Numbered from the stretch's first letter, positions 41,795 to 50,857 are shown. The stretch: DNA of 64,000 bases from Anaerorhabdus sp964386325 (GCA_964386325.1 CAYLQY010000006.1:80369-144368); one strand, 5' to 3'. Numbers and translations are program-made. The notes: generated by a model from the sequence alone, not told the origin.

Positions 41795-43141
41795 ATGAAA
41801 AAATTAGTAGCACTTCTTTGTACAGGTCTAATGCTAGTTTCTCTAGTTGGATGTTCAAAACCTGCTGATAACGGTGGTGATGGAACAGCAACAGCGACAA
41901 CTGACCCAAATGCACCTGTATTAAAAATTGCAGGTCTTGATGGCGGGTACGGAACTGCTGGTTGGGAAGCTGTAGCAAAAGCATTCGAAGCAAAAGAAGG
42001 AGTTAAAGTAGAACTTCAACTTGAAAAAAATATTGCTGAAACATTACGTCCAGTAATAACTTCTGGAAAGAATGTACCTGATATTATCTATTTATCTGTA
42101 GGAGCTGAAGGAAAACTTACAGATGCAATGGTTGCTGAAAAACAAATCTTAGATATTTCTGATATATTAACAATGACTATTCCTGGAGAAACAGGAACAG
42201 TTCAAGATAAAATCTTACCTGGTTTCACTGCCGCATTAACATCTAGCCCTTATGGCGATGGTAAATTATACTTAGCTCCAATGTTCTATTCACCATGTGG
42301 ATTATTCTACAATGCTGGATTATTTGAAGAAAAAGGTTGGACAGTTCCAACTACTTGGGATGAAATGTGGGCTTTAGGCGATGTAGCAAAAGCTGAAGGA
42401 ATCGCATTATTCACTTATCCTACAACTGGTTATTTCGATGCATTTTTCTCTGCATTAATTAACGCAACTGCAGGTCCTGAAGTTTATACACGTTTAATGA
42501 ACTACGATGCAGAAGCATGGCAACTACCTGAAGTTAAACAAGCATTTGAAATCGTTGGAAAACTTGCTAGCTACACAGAAGAAAACACTGTTGCTAATGC
42601 AAACAAAGATGGTTTCACAAAGAACCAACAATTAATTCTTGATAACAAAGCATTATTCTGTCCAAATGGAACTTGGTTGCCAGGTGAAATGGCAGATGCT
42701 CCTCGTGCAGATGGCTTCAAATGGGGCTTCACTGCATTACCAGCAGTTACAGCAGGTGGTGATGGTTATTCAACTACATTTGCAGAACAAATGTATATTC
42801 CAACAGCTGCAGCAAACCCAGATTTAGCTAAAAAATTCATTGCATTTGCTTATTCTGATGAAGCAACAAAATTATTCATTGAAAACGGTGGTGCTGTAAT
42901 GCCTACAACAACTGCATCTGGTATGCTTGCAGGAACAGACAATGAATTATACTATTCAGTTTATGACAATGGTGCTAAAGCTAATGCTGTAGGATTTGCT
43001 GCTCATGATGCTGTTGAAGGTGTTGATTTAACATCTGCAGAAGGTATTATTTATGGAACAGTTAATTCAGTAGTTACTGGCGATAAATCTGTTGAAGAAT
43101 GGTACAATGCCGTAGTTGAAGCAGTTAAAAAATTTAACTAA
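41795..43141 (+). CDS. extracellular sugar-binding lipoprotein (family 1)
   Basis: The 448-residue protein has lipobox LVGCSKP and the fold of family-1 ABC binding proteins (GWEAVAKAFEAKEGVKVELQ near the start, YPTTGYFDAFFSALINATAG, later FIAFAYSDEATKLF). It serves the two-permease importer encoded next. No ATPase gene is in the operon, so a shared MsmK/UgpC-type ATPase elsewhere is expected. The downstream GH112 gene suggests galacto-N-biose or lacto-N-biose as ligand. AGGAGG precedes the ATG. Confidence 0.9.
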   Translation: MKKLVALLCTGLMLVSLVGCSKPADNGGDGTATATTDPNAPVLKIAGLDGGYGTAGWEAVAKAFEAKEGVKVELQLEKNIAETLRPVITSGKNVPDIIYLSVGAEGKLTDAMVAEKQILDISDILTMTIPGETGTVQDKILPGFTAALTSSPYGDGKLYLAPMFYSPCGLFYNAGLFEEKGWTVPTTWDEMWALGDVAKAEGIALFTYPTTGYFDAFFSALINATAGPEVYTRLMNYDAEAWQLPEVKQAFEIVGKLASYTEENTVANANKDGFTKNQQLILDNKALFCPNGTWLPGEMADAPRADGFKWGFTALPAVTAGGDGYSTTFAEQMYIPTAAANPDLAKKFIAFAYSDEATKLFIENGGAVMPTTTASGMLAGTDNELYYSVYDNGAKANAVGFAAHDAVEGVDLTSAEGIIYGTVNSVVTGDKSVEEWYNAVVEAVKKFN

Positions 43142-43162
43142 TACATATTATAAATAAAGTTG

Positions 43163-43189
43163 TGATAGCGGTGTGAAACGCCGCTATTA
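43163..43189 (+). other. hairpin between binding protein and permease genes
   Basis: TGATAGCGG (43163-43171) pairs with CCGCTATTA (43181-43189, one G-U). No T run follows; probably a stabilising or partial-termination element that favours the binding-protein mRNA. Confidence 0.5.
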
Positions 43190-43211
43190 CTTTCTAAGAA
43201 AGGGGAAACTT

Positions 43212-44105
43212 ATGCGTAAAACAAGACAAAAATCTAAGTTTATCGCTTTATGCATGATGCCATCTATCATATTATTTACATTATTTATGATAGTGCCAAC
43301 AATTAATGTATTTACAATGTCTCTTTATAAATGGGGGGGATTATCGGCAAATAAAACTTTTGTGGGATTTAAAAACTTCATGGTTTTAATTCAAGATATG
43401 AACTTTATCCGAGCATTGCAAAATACATTATTCTTAATTGCGATTGTAACAATTGTAACGCTGGTGTTTGCGATTGGATTTGCAGCAATATTAGTTCGTG
43501 AAAAAATTAAAGGACAAAATTTCTTTAGAATTGTATTCTATATTCCCAATATTTTGTCAGTTGTTGTCATATCAGCGATTTTCAGTGCAATTTATGATCC
43601 AAGTACAGGTTTATTAAATAGTTTAATTGGTATTTTTAAACCAGAAACATGGACGACAATCAAGTTTTTAGGAAGTCAAAAAATTGTCCTCTATTCAATT
43701 GCAGGAGCAATGATTTGGCAAGCAGTTGGTTACTACATGGTTATGTACATGGCGAGCATGAGTTCAATTTCTGTCCATTTATATGAAGCAGCTGATTTAG
43801 AAGGTGCTGGTAAGTTTACACAGTTCTTTAATATTACACTTCCATTAGTATGGTCTAACATTAGAACAACACTGACATTCTTTATTATTAGTACAATTAA
43901 CTTGAGTTTCTTATTTACTAAAGTAATGACAAGTGGGGGACCAGATGGTGCAAGTGAAACCGTATTAGGATATTTATATAAACAAGCTTATGACAATGTA
44001 AGCTATGGATATGGTATGGCGATTGGTGCAACAGTTTTCGTAATTTCATTTATTTTGAGTGCAATTATTAATAAAGCAACAGAAAGAAAAGTAATTGAGT
44101 ACTAG
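43212..44105 (+). CDS. sugar ABC permease, MalF/UgpA type
   Basis: The 297-residue protein has six membrane helices and the EAA loop YEAADLEGAGKFTQFFNITLP, which docks the ATPase. I place the start at the ATG at 43212, after AAAGGGGAA; an upstream GTG at 43173 lies within the hairpin. Together with the next permease it forms the membrane channel of a carbohydrate uptake CUT1 importer. Confidence 0.92.
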   Translation: MRKTRQKSKFIALCMMPSIILFTLFMIVPTINVFTMSLYKWGGLSANKTFVGFKNFMVLIQDMNFIRALQNTLFLIAIVTIVTLVFAIGFAAILVREKIKGQNFFRIVFYIPNILSVVVISAIFSAIYDPSTGLLNSLIGIFKPETWTTIKFLGSQKIVLYSIAGAMIWQAVGYYMVMYMASMSSISVHLYEAADLEGAGKFTQFFNITLPLVWSNIRTTLTFFIISTINLSFLFTKVMTSGGPDGASETVLGYLYKQAYDNVSYGYGMAIGATVFVISFILSAIINKATERKVIEY

Positions 44106-44116
44106 GGGTAATGAAA

Positions 44117-44986
44117 ATGAAGAAAAAAAATAAAAAATTATATAAAATATTTATCTATATTGCATTAATTGCAGTTGCAATTTCAATCATTGTTCCAGTT
44201 GGCTGGGTATTTATGGCATCACTTAAACAGAATGCTGAATTTTACACGAGCCCATGGAATTTACCAAGTGGTTTCTATATACAAAACTTTATCAATGCTT
44301 TTCAAAAAGCAAAGATGGGTGAATATTTCTTGAATTCAATTATTGTTACAGGACTAGCACTAGTGATTCTATTAGTGGTGGCTTTACCTGCTGCATATGT
44401 GCTTGCACGTTTTGAATTCAAATTCAAGAAATTAATTGATGCATTGTATATGGCTGGATTATTTATCAATGTAAACTATATTGTCGTTCCAATATTTTTG
44501 ATGTTACTTGATTGGGATGATGTAGTGTATGAATTCTTCAAGACTTCATTTTTCTTAGATAATATATTTGTACTAGCATTAATTTATGCGGCAACCGCAA
44601 TACCGTTTACGGTGTATTTACTAGTAAGTTATTTTAAGACATTACCGAAGACATATGAAGAAGCAGCTCACATTGATGGATGTTCTTATTTCCAAACAAT
44701 GATTAAAATTATGATTCCTATGGCAAGACCAAGTATTGTAACAGTTATCTTATTTAATTTCTTAGCGTTCTGGAATGAATATATTATCGCATTGACATTA
44801 CTTCCAGGTACAAATAAAACGTTACCGGTTGGGCTTGTAAGTCTATCACAAGCAGCTCGTGGTAAAGCAGAGTATGGAATGTTGTATGCAGGATTAGTAA
44901 TAGTTATGCTACCAACATTGATTCTATACATGATGGTACAAAAGAAACTAACACAAGGAATGACTGTTGGTGGAATCAAAGACTAG
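44117..44986 (+). CDS. sugar ABC permease, MalG/UgpE type
   Basis: The 289-residue protein has six membrane helices and the EAA loop YEEAAHIDGCSYFQTMIKIM, with the typical C-terminal ...QKKLTQGMTVGGIKD ending. The ATG at 44117 is 8 bases after GGGG; an ATG at 44111 is an alternative. It partners the preceding permease. AGGAGG of the small downstream gene overlaps its stop region. Confidence 0.92.
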   Translation: MKKKNKKLYKIFIYIALIAVAISIIVPVGWVFMASLKQNAEFYTSPWNLPSGFYIQNFINAFQKAKMGEYFLNSIIVTGLALVILLVVALPAAYVLARFEFKFKKLIDALYMAGLFINVNYIVVPIFLMLLDWDDVVYEFFKTSFFLDNIFVLALIYAATAIPFTVYLLVSYFKTLPKTYEEAAHIDGCSYFQTMIKIMIPMARPSIVTVILFNFLAFWNEYIIALTLLPGTNKTLPVGLVSLSQAARGKAEYGMLYAGLVIVMLPTLILYMMVQKKLTQGMTVGGIKD

Positions 44987-44995
44987 GAGGAAATT

Positions 44996-45169
44996 ATGGG
45001 AAGATTTACAAGAGAAAAATTAATAGGCATGTTTATCGTCTTTATAATTTCTGTAATCATGGTCTTTGTAGGACAACGATATACAGGTTATATAGGGCTA
45101 GCAACAGAAACAGTAGGAGTCATTGGTTTGATTTTTCTACTTTATTATTACAATAAACAATACAAATGA
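44996..45169 (+). CDS. 57-residue membrane peptide (DUF6903-like)
   Basis: The ORF has AGGAGG before its ATG, lies 9 bases after the permease and ends 10 bases before the GH112 gene, so it belongs to this operon. It has two membrane helices (IGMFIVFIISVIMVFVGQ and GVIGLIFLLYYY) flanked by basic residues. It resembles small uncharacterised proteins seen in GH112 phosphorylase operons (DUF6903, from memory). Role unknown; a transporter accessory is conceivable. Confidence 0.75.
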   Translation: MGRFTREKLIGMFIVFIISVIMVFVGQRYTGYIGLATETVGVIGLIFLLYYYNKQYK

Positions 45170-45179
45170 AGGAGAACTT

Positions 45180-47333
45180 ATGATAAAGGGTGGACGTTTA
45201 ACAATTCCTACTGATTTAGATATGATTGAAGAAACATTGGCACTAAAAGAAGATTTAGATGCTGATGCGATTCGTGACTGTGATGGAACATTGATGCCCC
45301 AGGAATTATTAGAGTGTGGTGCAAAAGTATATGCAACATATTACACAACAAGAAAAGATAATGAATGGGCAAAAAATAATCCAGAAGAAGTTCAACAAGA
45401 ATATTTGATAACAGATCGATATACTGCCAAAGCAGATACTTTAGAAATAGAATTAATGCATGGTTTTCACACACAACAACTAAAAGTAAATGAATTAGAC
45501 GACCCAAAAGAATGGTGGGAAGTCATTGATCGCACAACTGGGGAAATTGTACCAACAACAGATTGGCAATATCATGCAGATACCGGTTGTGTAACTTTAA
45601 AAGCAAAAAAATATCACGAGTATACAGTTAGCTTTCTAGCTTTCTTAATATGGGATCCAGTACATATGTATAATTTCATTACAAATGATTGGAAAGACGC
45701 ACCACATCAATGTACCTTCGATGTACGACAACCTAAAACACAACACTATGTTAAAGAAAAACTTCGTACCTTTTGTGAAGAAAATAAACATGTTGATGTT
45801 ATCCGTTTTACTACTTTCTTTCATCAATTTACATTAACATTTGATGATCAAAAACGTGAGAAGTATGTAGAGTGGTTTGGTTATAGCGCGAGTGTGAGTC
45901 CTTATATTTTAAGACAATTTGAAAAATGGGCAGGTTATAAATTTAGACCGGAATTCATTGTTGACCAAGGTTATCACAATTCTATTTTTAGAATTCCAAG
46001 TAAAGAGTTTAAAGACTTCATCGAGTTTCAACAAATTGAAGTATCTAAACTAGCAAAAGAATTAGTGGATATAGTACATAGCTATGGTAAAGAAGCGATG
46101 ATGTTTTTAGGAGACCACTGGATTGGGACAGAACCTTTTGGTAAATACTTTGCGAACATTGGACTTGATGCAGTTGTAGGATCAGTTGGTAATGGTGTTA
46201 CAATGCGCATGATTTCTGATATCAAAGGTGTTAAATATACAGAAGGAAGATTCTTACCTTACTTCTTCCCAGATGTATTTACTGAAGGTGGCGATCCAAT
46301 TAAAGAAGCAAATGAAAACTGGCTTCAAGCACGTCGCGCAATGTTAAGAAGTCCACTTGATCGTATTGGTTACGGTGGTTATTTAAAGCTTGCGACTAAA
46401 TGGCCAAATTTTATTGATACAATTAAAAATGTTATAAGTGAGTTTAGACAAATTCATGAATATACAGATGGAACAAAATCATATACAGCACCATTTAAAG
46501 TAGCGATATTAAACTCTTGGGGCAATATTCGTCGTTGGATGAGCAATCAAGTTCACCATGCGATTTGGTATAGAGAAATCTATAGCTATGTAGGTGTAAT
46601 TGAATGTTTGAGCGGTATGCCAATTGATGTAGAATTTATCAGTTTTGATGATGTTCGACAAGGTATTGATCCAAGTATTAAAGTAATTATTAATGCCGGA
46701 ACTGTTGGAACATCTTGGACTGGCGGAGAAAATTGGATAGATGAAGAAATTGTTACAAAGATTCGTGAGTTCGTGGATCTTGGTGGTGGATTCATCGGTG
46801 TAGGTGAACCAACATCTTACCAACATCAAGGAAGATACTTTCAACTAAGTGATGTGATGGGTGTGGATAAAGAAGTTGGATTTACATTAAGTCATGACAA
46901 ATATAATACACTAAATGTAAATCACTTCATTCTTGAAGATATTGAAGAAGCAATTGATTTTGGTGAAGGTATGCCAAGTGTGTATGCCCAAGGAGATCAT
47001 TATCAAGTACTTGCGATGGATCAAAAATATTGTCAACTTGTAACAAATCAATATGGTAAAGGTAGAAGTGTTTATTTCGCTGGACTTCCATATTCACCAC
47101 AAAACTGTCGTTTGTTGTTAAGAGCAATTTATTTTGCAGCAAGTGAAGAAGATACGATGAAGAAATATTTTGTGACAAATATGAATACTGAAATAGCAGC
47201 ATTTGAAAAAGTAAACAAAGTTGTCATTATTAATAATTCTTCAAATGATGTAAGCACTGATTTATATGTTGAAGGTAAACTTTATAATTCATATAACTTA
47301 AAAGCAATGGAAATGAAATGGATTGAACTGTAA
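45180..47333 (+). CDS. gnpA: GH112 1,3-beta-galactosyl-N-acetylhexosamine phosphorylase
   Basis: The 717-residue cytoplasmic protein matches the GH112 galacto-N-biose/lacto-N-biose phosphorylase family along its length: GRLTIPTDLDMIEETL at the start, DCDGTLMPQEL, VIRFTTFFHQFTLTFDD, MMFLGDHWIGTEPFGKYF and GGGFIGVGEPT in the C-terminal Rossmann-like part. It phosphorolyses Gal-beta-1,3-GalNAc (mucin) or Gal-beta-1,3-GlcNAc (milk) to Gal-1-P plus the free N-acetylhexosamine. Which it prefers cannot be told here. It closes the ABC importer operon; AAGGAG precedes the ATG. Confidence 0.95.
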   Translation: MIKGGRLTIPTDLDMIEETLALKEDLDADAIRDCDGTLMPQELLECGAKVYATYYTTRKDNEWAKNNPEEVQQEYLITDRYTAKADTLEIELMHGFHTQQLKVNELDDPKEWWEVIDRTTGEIVPTTDWQYHADTGCVTLKAKKYHEYTVSFLAFLIWDPVHMYNFITNDWKDAPHQCTFDVRQPKTQHYVKEKLRTFCEENKHVDVIRFTTFFHQFTLTFDDQKREKYVEWFGYSASVSPYILRQFEKWAGYKFRPEFIVDQGYHNSIFRIPSKEFKDFIEFQQIEVSKLAKELVDIVHSYGKEAMMFLGDHWIGTEPFGKYFANIGLDAVVGSVGNGVTMRMISDIKGVKYTEGRFLPYFFPDVFTEGGDPIKEANENWLQARRAMLRSPLDRIGYGGYLKLATKWPNFIDTIKNVISEFRQIHEYTDGTKSYTAPFKVAILNSWGNIRRWMSNQVHHAIWYREIYSYVGVIECLSGMPIDVEFISFDDVRQGIDPSIKVIINAGTVGTSWTGGENWIDEEIVTKIREFVDLGGGFIGVGEPTSYQHQGRYFQLSDVMGVDKEVGFTLSHDKYNTLNVNHFILEDIEEAIDFGEGMPSVYAQGDHYQVLAMDQKYCQLVTNQYGKGRSVYFAGLPYSPQNCRLLLRAIYFAASEEDTMKKYFVTNMNTEIAAFEKVNKVVIINNSSNDVSTDLYVEGKLYNSYNLKAMEMKWIEL

Positions 47334-47356
47334 GTCGCTAGAAATAGCGGCTTTTT
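47334..47356 (+). terminator. terminator after the GH112 gene
   Basis: GTCGCTA (47334-47340), loop GAAA, TAGCGGC (47345-47351) and five Ts. Confidence 0.8.
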
Positions 47357-47511
47357 ATATGATTGAAAGTACATTGAGTGATGTTAATCAAGAACACAGA
47401 TTATAAATAGCACCACAACGATTTTAAACCTCTTTTAAGGAGCGTTTAAAAGAACTTGAGTATTTATGAGTGAAAGCTATAAACGTTCATGAGAACGACA
47501 CTAAATAAAAA

Positions 47512-47532
47512 ATAAGAAGTCATTAGACTTCT
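47512..47532 (-). terminator. terminator of the TM2-domain gene
   Basis: AAGAAGTC-ATTA-GACTTCTT; on the minus strand it is followed by ATTTTTTATT. It overlaps the end of the TM2 gene. Confidence 0.7.
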
Positions 47533-47534
47533 TA

Positions 47535-47774
47535 CTATTTGTTTACAATATATGGGTTGGGTTTAGGAATTAAATTAATAAAGTCAACAATGATACCAAT
47601 ACCAACTAAACCAAGAGAAAACAAATAAATAAACCCCAGTAAATATTTTCCTTCATAGAACTTATGAGCGCCCGTATATCCAAAGAACAGGCATAGAACA
47701 AGAGTTACATATTTATTTTTATAAGCAGGTTCTTCTACAGTTGTTGGTTTTGATTCGTGATTGAATTCAGACAT
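47535..47774 (-). CDS. TM2-domain small membrane protein
   Basis: The 79-residue protein has a polar N-terminus (about 20 residues) and the two-helix TM2 domain: KYVTLVLCLFFGYTGAHKFY, GKYLLGFIYLFS and GIGIIVDFINLI. The sharp turn with G-AHKFY and the acidic residue in helix 2 are typical. TM2 proteins have no settled function in bacteria. GAGG precedes the ATG; monocistronic. Confidence 0.9.
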   Translation of the reverse strand: MSEFNHESKPTTVEEPAYKNKYVTLVLCLFFGYTGAHKFYEGKYLLGFIYLFSLGLVGIGIIVDFINLIPKPNPYIVNK

Positions 47775-47855
47775 GATATAACCTCGAAAGAATTTCTTTC
47801 ATTACTTCACCTTTTACTATAGCACTTTATTAAAAAATGTGGTGAAACATAATAA

Positions 47856-47882
47856 AAACCTATGTATTTCTACATAGGTTTA
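47856..47882 (-). terminator. terminator of the nucleotidyltransferase gene
   Basis: AAACCTATGTA and TACATAGGTTT form an 11-bp perfect stem; on the minus strand TTTATT follows. Confidence 0.75.
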
Positions 47883-47885
47883 GAT

Positions 47886-48791
47886 TTATTTCCACAAATC
47901 AAATGGGTATAATCCTTTATCTTTGCATTCTTGAAGTTTTTGAACAACTCCAGGTTTATCTTCTTTATAAGTAACTCCAAACCAATGATCAACACTACTC
48001 ATAACTTTAACTTTGCATTTACCTTCTTTTACAAGTTGCCCAACTGCAGTAGGAAGTACGTGTTCACATTTCATTGGATTTTCTTCAATGCCTTTTTTAA
48101 TGAAATCATCAAAGATTTCTTGGCAGTCTTTTAACACTTTTGGTGTGAATCCCCAGAAATTCATAGAAACAACTGTGTCTTCAGATAGTGGTTTCCACTC
48201 ACCATTTTCTTCAAAAATAGGTTTTCCTTGATCATCACGAGCAATTTTTTGAATTTCCACGATTTTAGTAAGATATCCATCTTCTTTTTCACAAACACCA
48301 CGAGTTACTGTACCATTGTCAGTTAATGTGTTGTTGCAAAGGTATCCAACCATTCCATAATTATCATCACTTACTTCATTTGATAAGAAATCATAAATTA
48401 CTTTGAAAGCATCTTTTCCATAATAATCATCTGCATTACAGATAGCGAAAGGTGCATCTAGATTTTTACAAGCGAGTAGGGCGTGTGTTGTACCCCAAGG
48501 TTTTTCTCTTCCTTCAGGTACAGTGATACCAGATGGAACATCATTAATGTCTTGATAAGCAAATTCAACTTCCATATGTTTTGAAACTTTGTCAGTTAAA
48601 CATTGTTTGAATGCTTCTTCATGTTCTTTACGAATAATGAGAACTACTTTTTCAAATCCTGCTTCATGAGCATCATAAATTGAGAAATCGATAATTGATT
48701 CGCCATTATTTCCGACGGTATCAATTTGTTTAAGACCTCCATAGCGGCTACCCATTCCAGCAGCCAAGATAACTAATACTGGTTTTTTCAT
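47886..48791 (-). CDS. sugar-1-phosphate nucleotidyltransferase
   Basis: The 301-residue protein has the nucleotidyltransferase N-terminus VLVILAAGMGSRYGGLKQID, an active-site region GREKPWGTTHALLACK and AICNADDYYG (metal-binding Asp pair). It differs from GalU and GlmU in length and motifs. Proteins of this type occur beside hexosamine kinases in LNB/GNB pathways, as with bifidobacterial UDP-hexose-1-P transferases. A role in activating Gal-1-P or GalNAc-1-P released by the GH112 route is a reasonable inference, not proven. AAAGGAG precedes the ATG. Confidence 0.82.
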   Translation of the reverse strand: MKKPVLVILAAGMGSRYGGLKQIDTVGNNGESIIDFSIYDAHEAGFEKVVLIIRKEHEEAFKQCLTDKVSKHMEVEFAYQDINDVPSGITVPEGREKPWGTTHALLACKNLDAPFAICNADDYYGKDAFKVIYDFLSNEVSDDNYGMVGYLCNNTLTDNGTVTRGVCEKEDGYLTKIVEIQKIARDDQGKPIFEENGEWKPLSEDTVVSMNFWGFTPKVLKDCQEIFDDFIKKGIEENPMKCEHVLPTAVGQLVKEGKCKVKVMSSVDHWFGVTYKEDKPGVVQKLQECKDKGLYPFDLWK

Positions 48792-48856
48792 ACTCTCTCC
48801 TTTAAATATTCATGAAAATATTATACCATGCTTATAGAGGATTAGAGGTATGAAAT

Positions 48857-49423
48857 ATGAAAAATGTAGAGTTAATCTTAGCAAGTTCATCACCAAGAAG
48901 AAAAGAATTGATGGAAACAATCGGAATACCATTTAAAATAGAAGTTTCAGACATCGATGAGTCTATGAATATGGAAAATAGCTTAGTTGAGGAAATCAAG
49001 GAATTAGCCTATCGTAAGGCGAAAGTCATTGCAGATAAACATACAAATGCAGTGGTTCTAGGAGCTGACACAATTGTTGTTTATAAAGATGAAGTATTAG
49101 GTAAACCAAAGGACGAACAAGACGCTTTTAATATGCTAAAGAAATTATCGAATCAAACACATGAAGTACTTACAGGGGTTTGCATCCTTAACCAAGGTAT
49201 TAAAAATACATATTGTTCAATTAGCGAAGTAACTTTCACAGAATTAACAGATGATGAAATATGGAAATACATTGAAACGAAGGAACCTATGGATAAAGCA
49301 GGAGCTTATGGAATCCAAGGATTTGGAGGATGTTTTGTGAAAGAAATTAAAGGCGATTATTATACAATCATGGGGTTGCCTCTATCCCTTGTTTATCATG
49401 AATTAATGAAGATTATTTCTTGA
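48857..49423 (+). CDS. maf: Maf-family nucleotide pyrophosphatase
   Basis: The 188-residue protein opens LILASSSPRRKELME, has the metal-site segment VLGADTIVVYKDEVLGKP and the motif DKAGAYGIQGFGG. Maf enzymes hydrolyse dTTP/UTP or modified nucleoside triphosphates and affect cell division when overproduced. It lies divergent from the nucleotidyltransferase and upstream of tRNA-Thr. AGAGG is the ribosome site. Confidence 0.95.
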   Translation: MKNVELILASSSPRRKELMETIGIPFKIEVSDIDESMNMENSLVEEIKELAYRKAKVIADKHTNAVVLGADTIVVYKDEVLGKPKDEQDAFNMLKKLSNQTHEVLTGVCILNQGIKNTYCSISEVTFTELTDDEIWKYIETKEPMDKAGAYGIQGFGGCFVKEIKGDYYTIMGLPLSLVYHELMKIIS

Positions 49424-49456
49424 TATTTTCTTGTGTATTCGGTATTATAGAGAGGC

Positions 49457-49530
49457 GCCGCCTTGGTATAGTGGTAACACACATCCATGGTAAGGATGAG
49501 CGGGCAGTTCAATTCTGCCAGGCGGCACCA
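49457..49530 (+). tRNA. tRNA-Thr (GGT)
   Basis: The acceptor stem GCCGCCT/AGGCGGC, anticodon stem CATCC/GGATG with loop ATGGTAA (anticodon GGT) and a T-arm with GTTCAATTC are present; CCA is encoded, total 74 nt. No integration remnant adjoins its 3' end. Confidence 0.95.
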
Positions 49531-49543
49531 TTCAAGTTAAATA

Positions 49544-49573
49544 AACCTGTGGCATTTGTTACAGGTTTTTTAT
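49544..49573 (+). terminator. terminator after tRNA-Thr
   Basis: AACCTGT (49544-49550) pairs with ACAGGTT (49561-49567), followed by TTTTAT. Confidence 0.7.
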
Positions 49574-49848
49574 ATATTAGAAACAAACGATTGTGAAGTA
49601 TAGCCAATAAATCTAACAATGAGATTGAGTATATATTATTCATGAGGCATTTTCCTATCAAAAGCCAAATGAAAAATTTAATGAAGATCTGAATAAACTC
49701 ATTAAGTATATCGAAAACGAAGTTTTTGTCGAAGAATAATTTATGCTAAAAGTTATATGGTTCATACGAGGCCGTAATATATTATAAAATCAATTTTTAA
49801 AGCATCAACTAAAGATAGTATGTAACACTTACGTCTTTATCTTTATCA
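49574..49848. other. gene-poor gap with a short coding remnant
   Basis: The plus strand around 49641-49739 reads HEAFSYQKPNEKFNEDLNK, then LIKYIENEVFVEE and a stop, with no start codon; it looks like the tail of a lost gene that I cannot identify. Nothing else is seen. Confidence 0.3.
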
Positions 49849-50781
49849 TTAGTTGTCATAAATTTTGGCGATTTCATGAATTTTGTTTTTGATTTCTGTA
49901 CGAATATGTAATGGTTCAATGCATTCACATTTGCAACCAAATCCTAGAAGAATATTATAGTAATAATCATTTTCAATAAAAGGAAACTTTACAATACAAT
50001 ATTCATTATCTTCAGGAAAAAAGTTTTCTTGGTCACAATAATCAAGAACATTATCCATTATTGAATTGTGAATTCGAAGAGTTATGTTGGTTTGAAGTGA
50101 TTGTAAGATATCCGTAAAATCTAATTGTGGTTTTTCATAGTCACGGGGTGAGAATGTTTGATCTATGATTTGTAGATCCGACATGCGAGATAACCTAAAT
50201 AAACGATAATCTTTTTTACTGTTGCAATAACCTTGGCAATACCAGTGATTGCTTTTTAATACAAGTTGATACGGTTCTATTTTACGTGCGGTTTTATTAC
50301 TATAACGATCAGAGTAATTGAATACTAATAATTTATTTTGTTCTAAAGCACTCTTTATCATTGATAAATAAGGTTGTACCTTTTTACTACCCATCCACGT
50401 ACTTAAGTCAATGTGTATTTGATTTGTTTTTAATTCAATATCATTCATTTTTTCAGGTGGAATAAACGTTTTTATTTTCGCAAGGGTATGCTTCAACTCA
50501 TCACCTTGAATCATACCTGATAAACTGGAGAGACTCGTTAAAATTGTAGATAAGTCTGAACTTGAGAACACATTTTTATCGAGTTTATAGTTTGGCATAA
50601 TTTCAAATCCACCACCTACTCCAGAAGTTGAACGTATTGGAATACCTGCCAAATCAATTGCATCAATGTCGCGATAAATCGTTCGTAGAGATACCTCAAA
50701 CATATCTGCTAAATTCTGTGCACTTATGCGTTTTTTGTCGAGAAGAACCATGATAATACTAATGAGTCGATCTACTTTCAT
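49849..50781 (-). CDS. WYL-domain transcriptional regulator (YafY type)
   Basis: The 310-residue protein has an N-terminal HTH_11 winged helix (LLDKKRISAQNLADMFEVS, LRTIYRDIDAIDLAGIP) and a WYL domain (LVFNYSDRYSNKTARKIEPY, SNHWYCQGYCNSKKDYRLFR) plus a C-terminal extension. WYL proteins bind nucleotide-like or ssDNA ligands and control stress or accessory genes. ATG at 50781 follows AAAGG. Divergent from an isochorismatase-like gene with a TGACAT...ATGTCA repeat between them. Confidence 0.88.
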   Translation of the reverse strand: MKVDRLISIIMVLLDKKRISAQNLADMFEVSLRTIYRDIDAIDLAGIPIRSTSGVGGGFEIMPNYKLDKNVFSSSDLSTILTSLSSLSGMIQGDELKHTLAKIKTFIPPEKMNDIELKTNQIHIDLSTWMGSKKVQPYLSMIKSALEQNKLLVFNYSDRYSNKTARKIEPYQLVLKSNHWYCQGYCNSKKDYRLFRLSRMSDLQIIDQTFSPRDYEKPQLDFTDILQSLQTNITLRIHNSIMDNVLDYCDQENFFPEDNEYCIVKFPFIENDYYYNILLGFGCKCECIEPLHIRTEIKNKIHEIAKIYDN

Positions 50782-50823
50782 AATTTTCACCTTTTAGAAT
50801 TTCTTCTAATCATTTTATATTGC

Positions 50824-50857
50824 TGACATAATGATGTCAACAATCGGGTGATATACT
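50824..50857 (+). promoter_or_regulatory. divergent operator and -10 of the hydrolase gene
   Basis: TGACAT-AATG-ATGTCA (50824-50839) is a perfect inverted repeat; a -10 TATACT lies at 50852-50857, 27 bases before the hydrolase ATG. The repeat covers the -35 position, as expected for a repressor or activator site of the divergent WYL regulator. Confidence 0.5.

Noticed and set aside
45208..47202. Several minus-strand ORFs inside the GH112 gene
   Set aside because: All are antisense to a full-length GH112 protein; none has a ribosome site or recognisable motif.
47359..47511. Possible transposase remnant after the GH112 terminator
   Set aside because: Short partial repeats such as TTTTAAGGAGCGTTTAAAAG are present but no terminal repeats or readable transposase fragment.
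49641..49739. HEAFSYQKPNEKFNEDLNK-containing stretch as a gene
   Set aside because: No start codon or ribosome site and preceded by stops; kept only as a possible remnant in the gap description.
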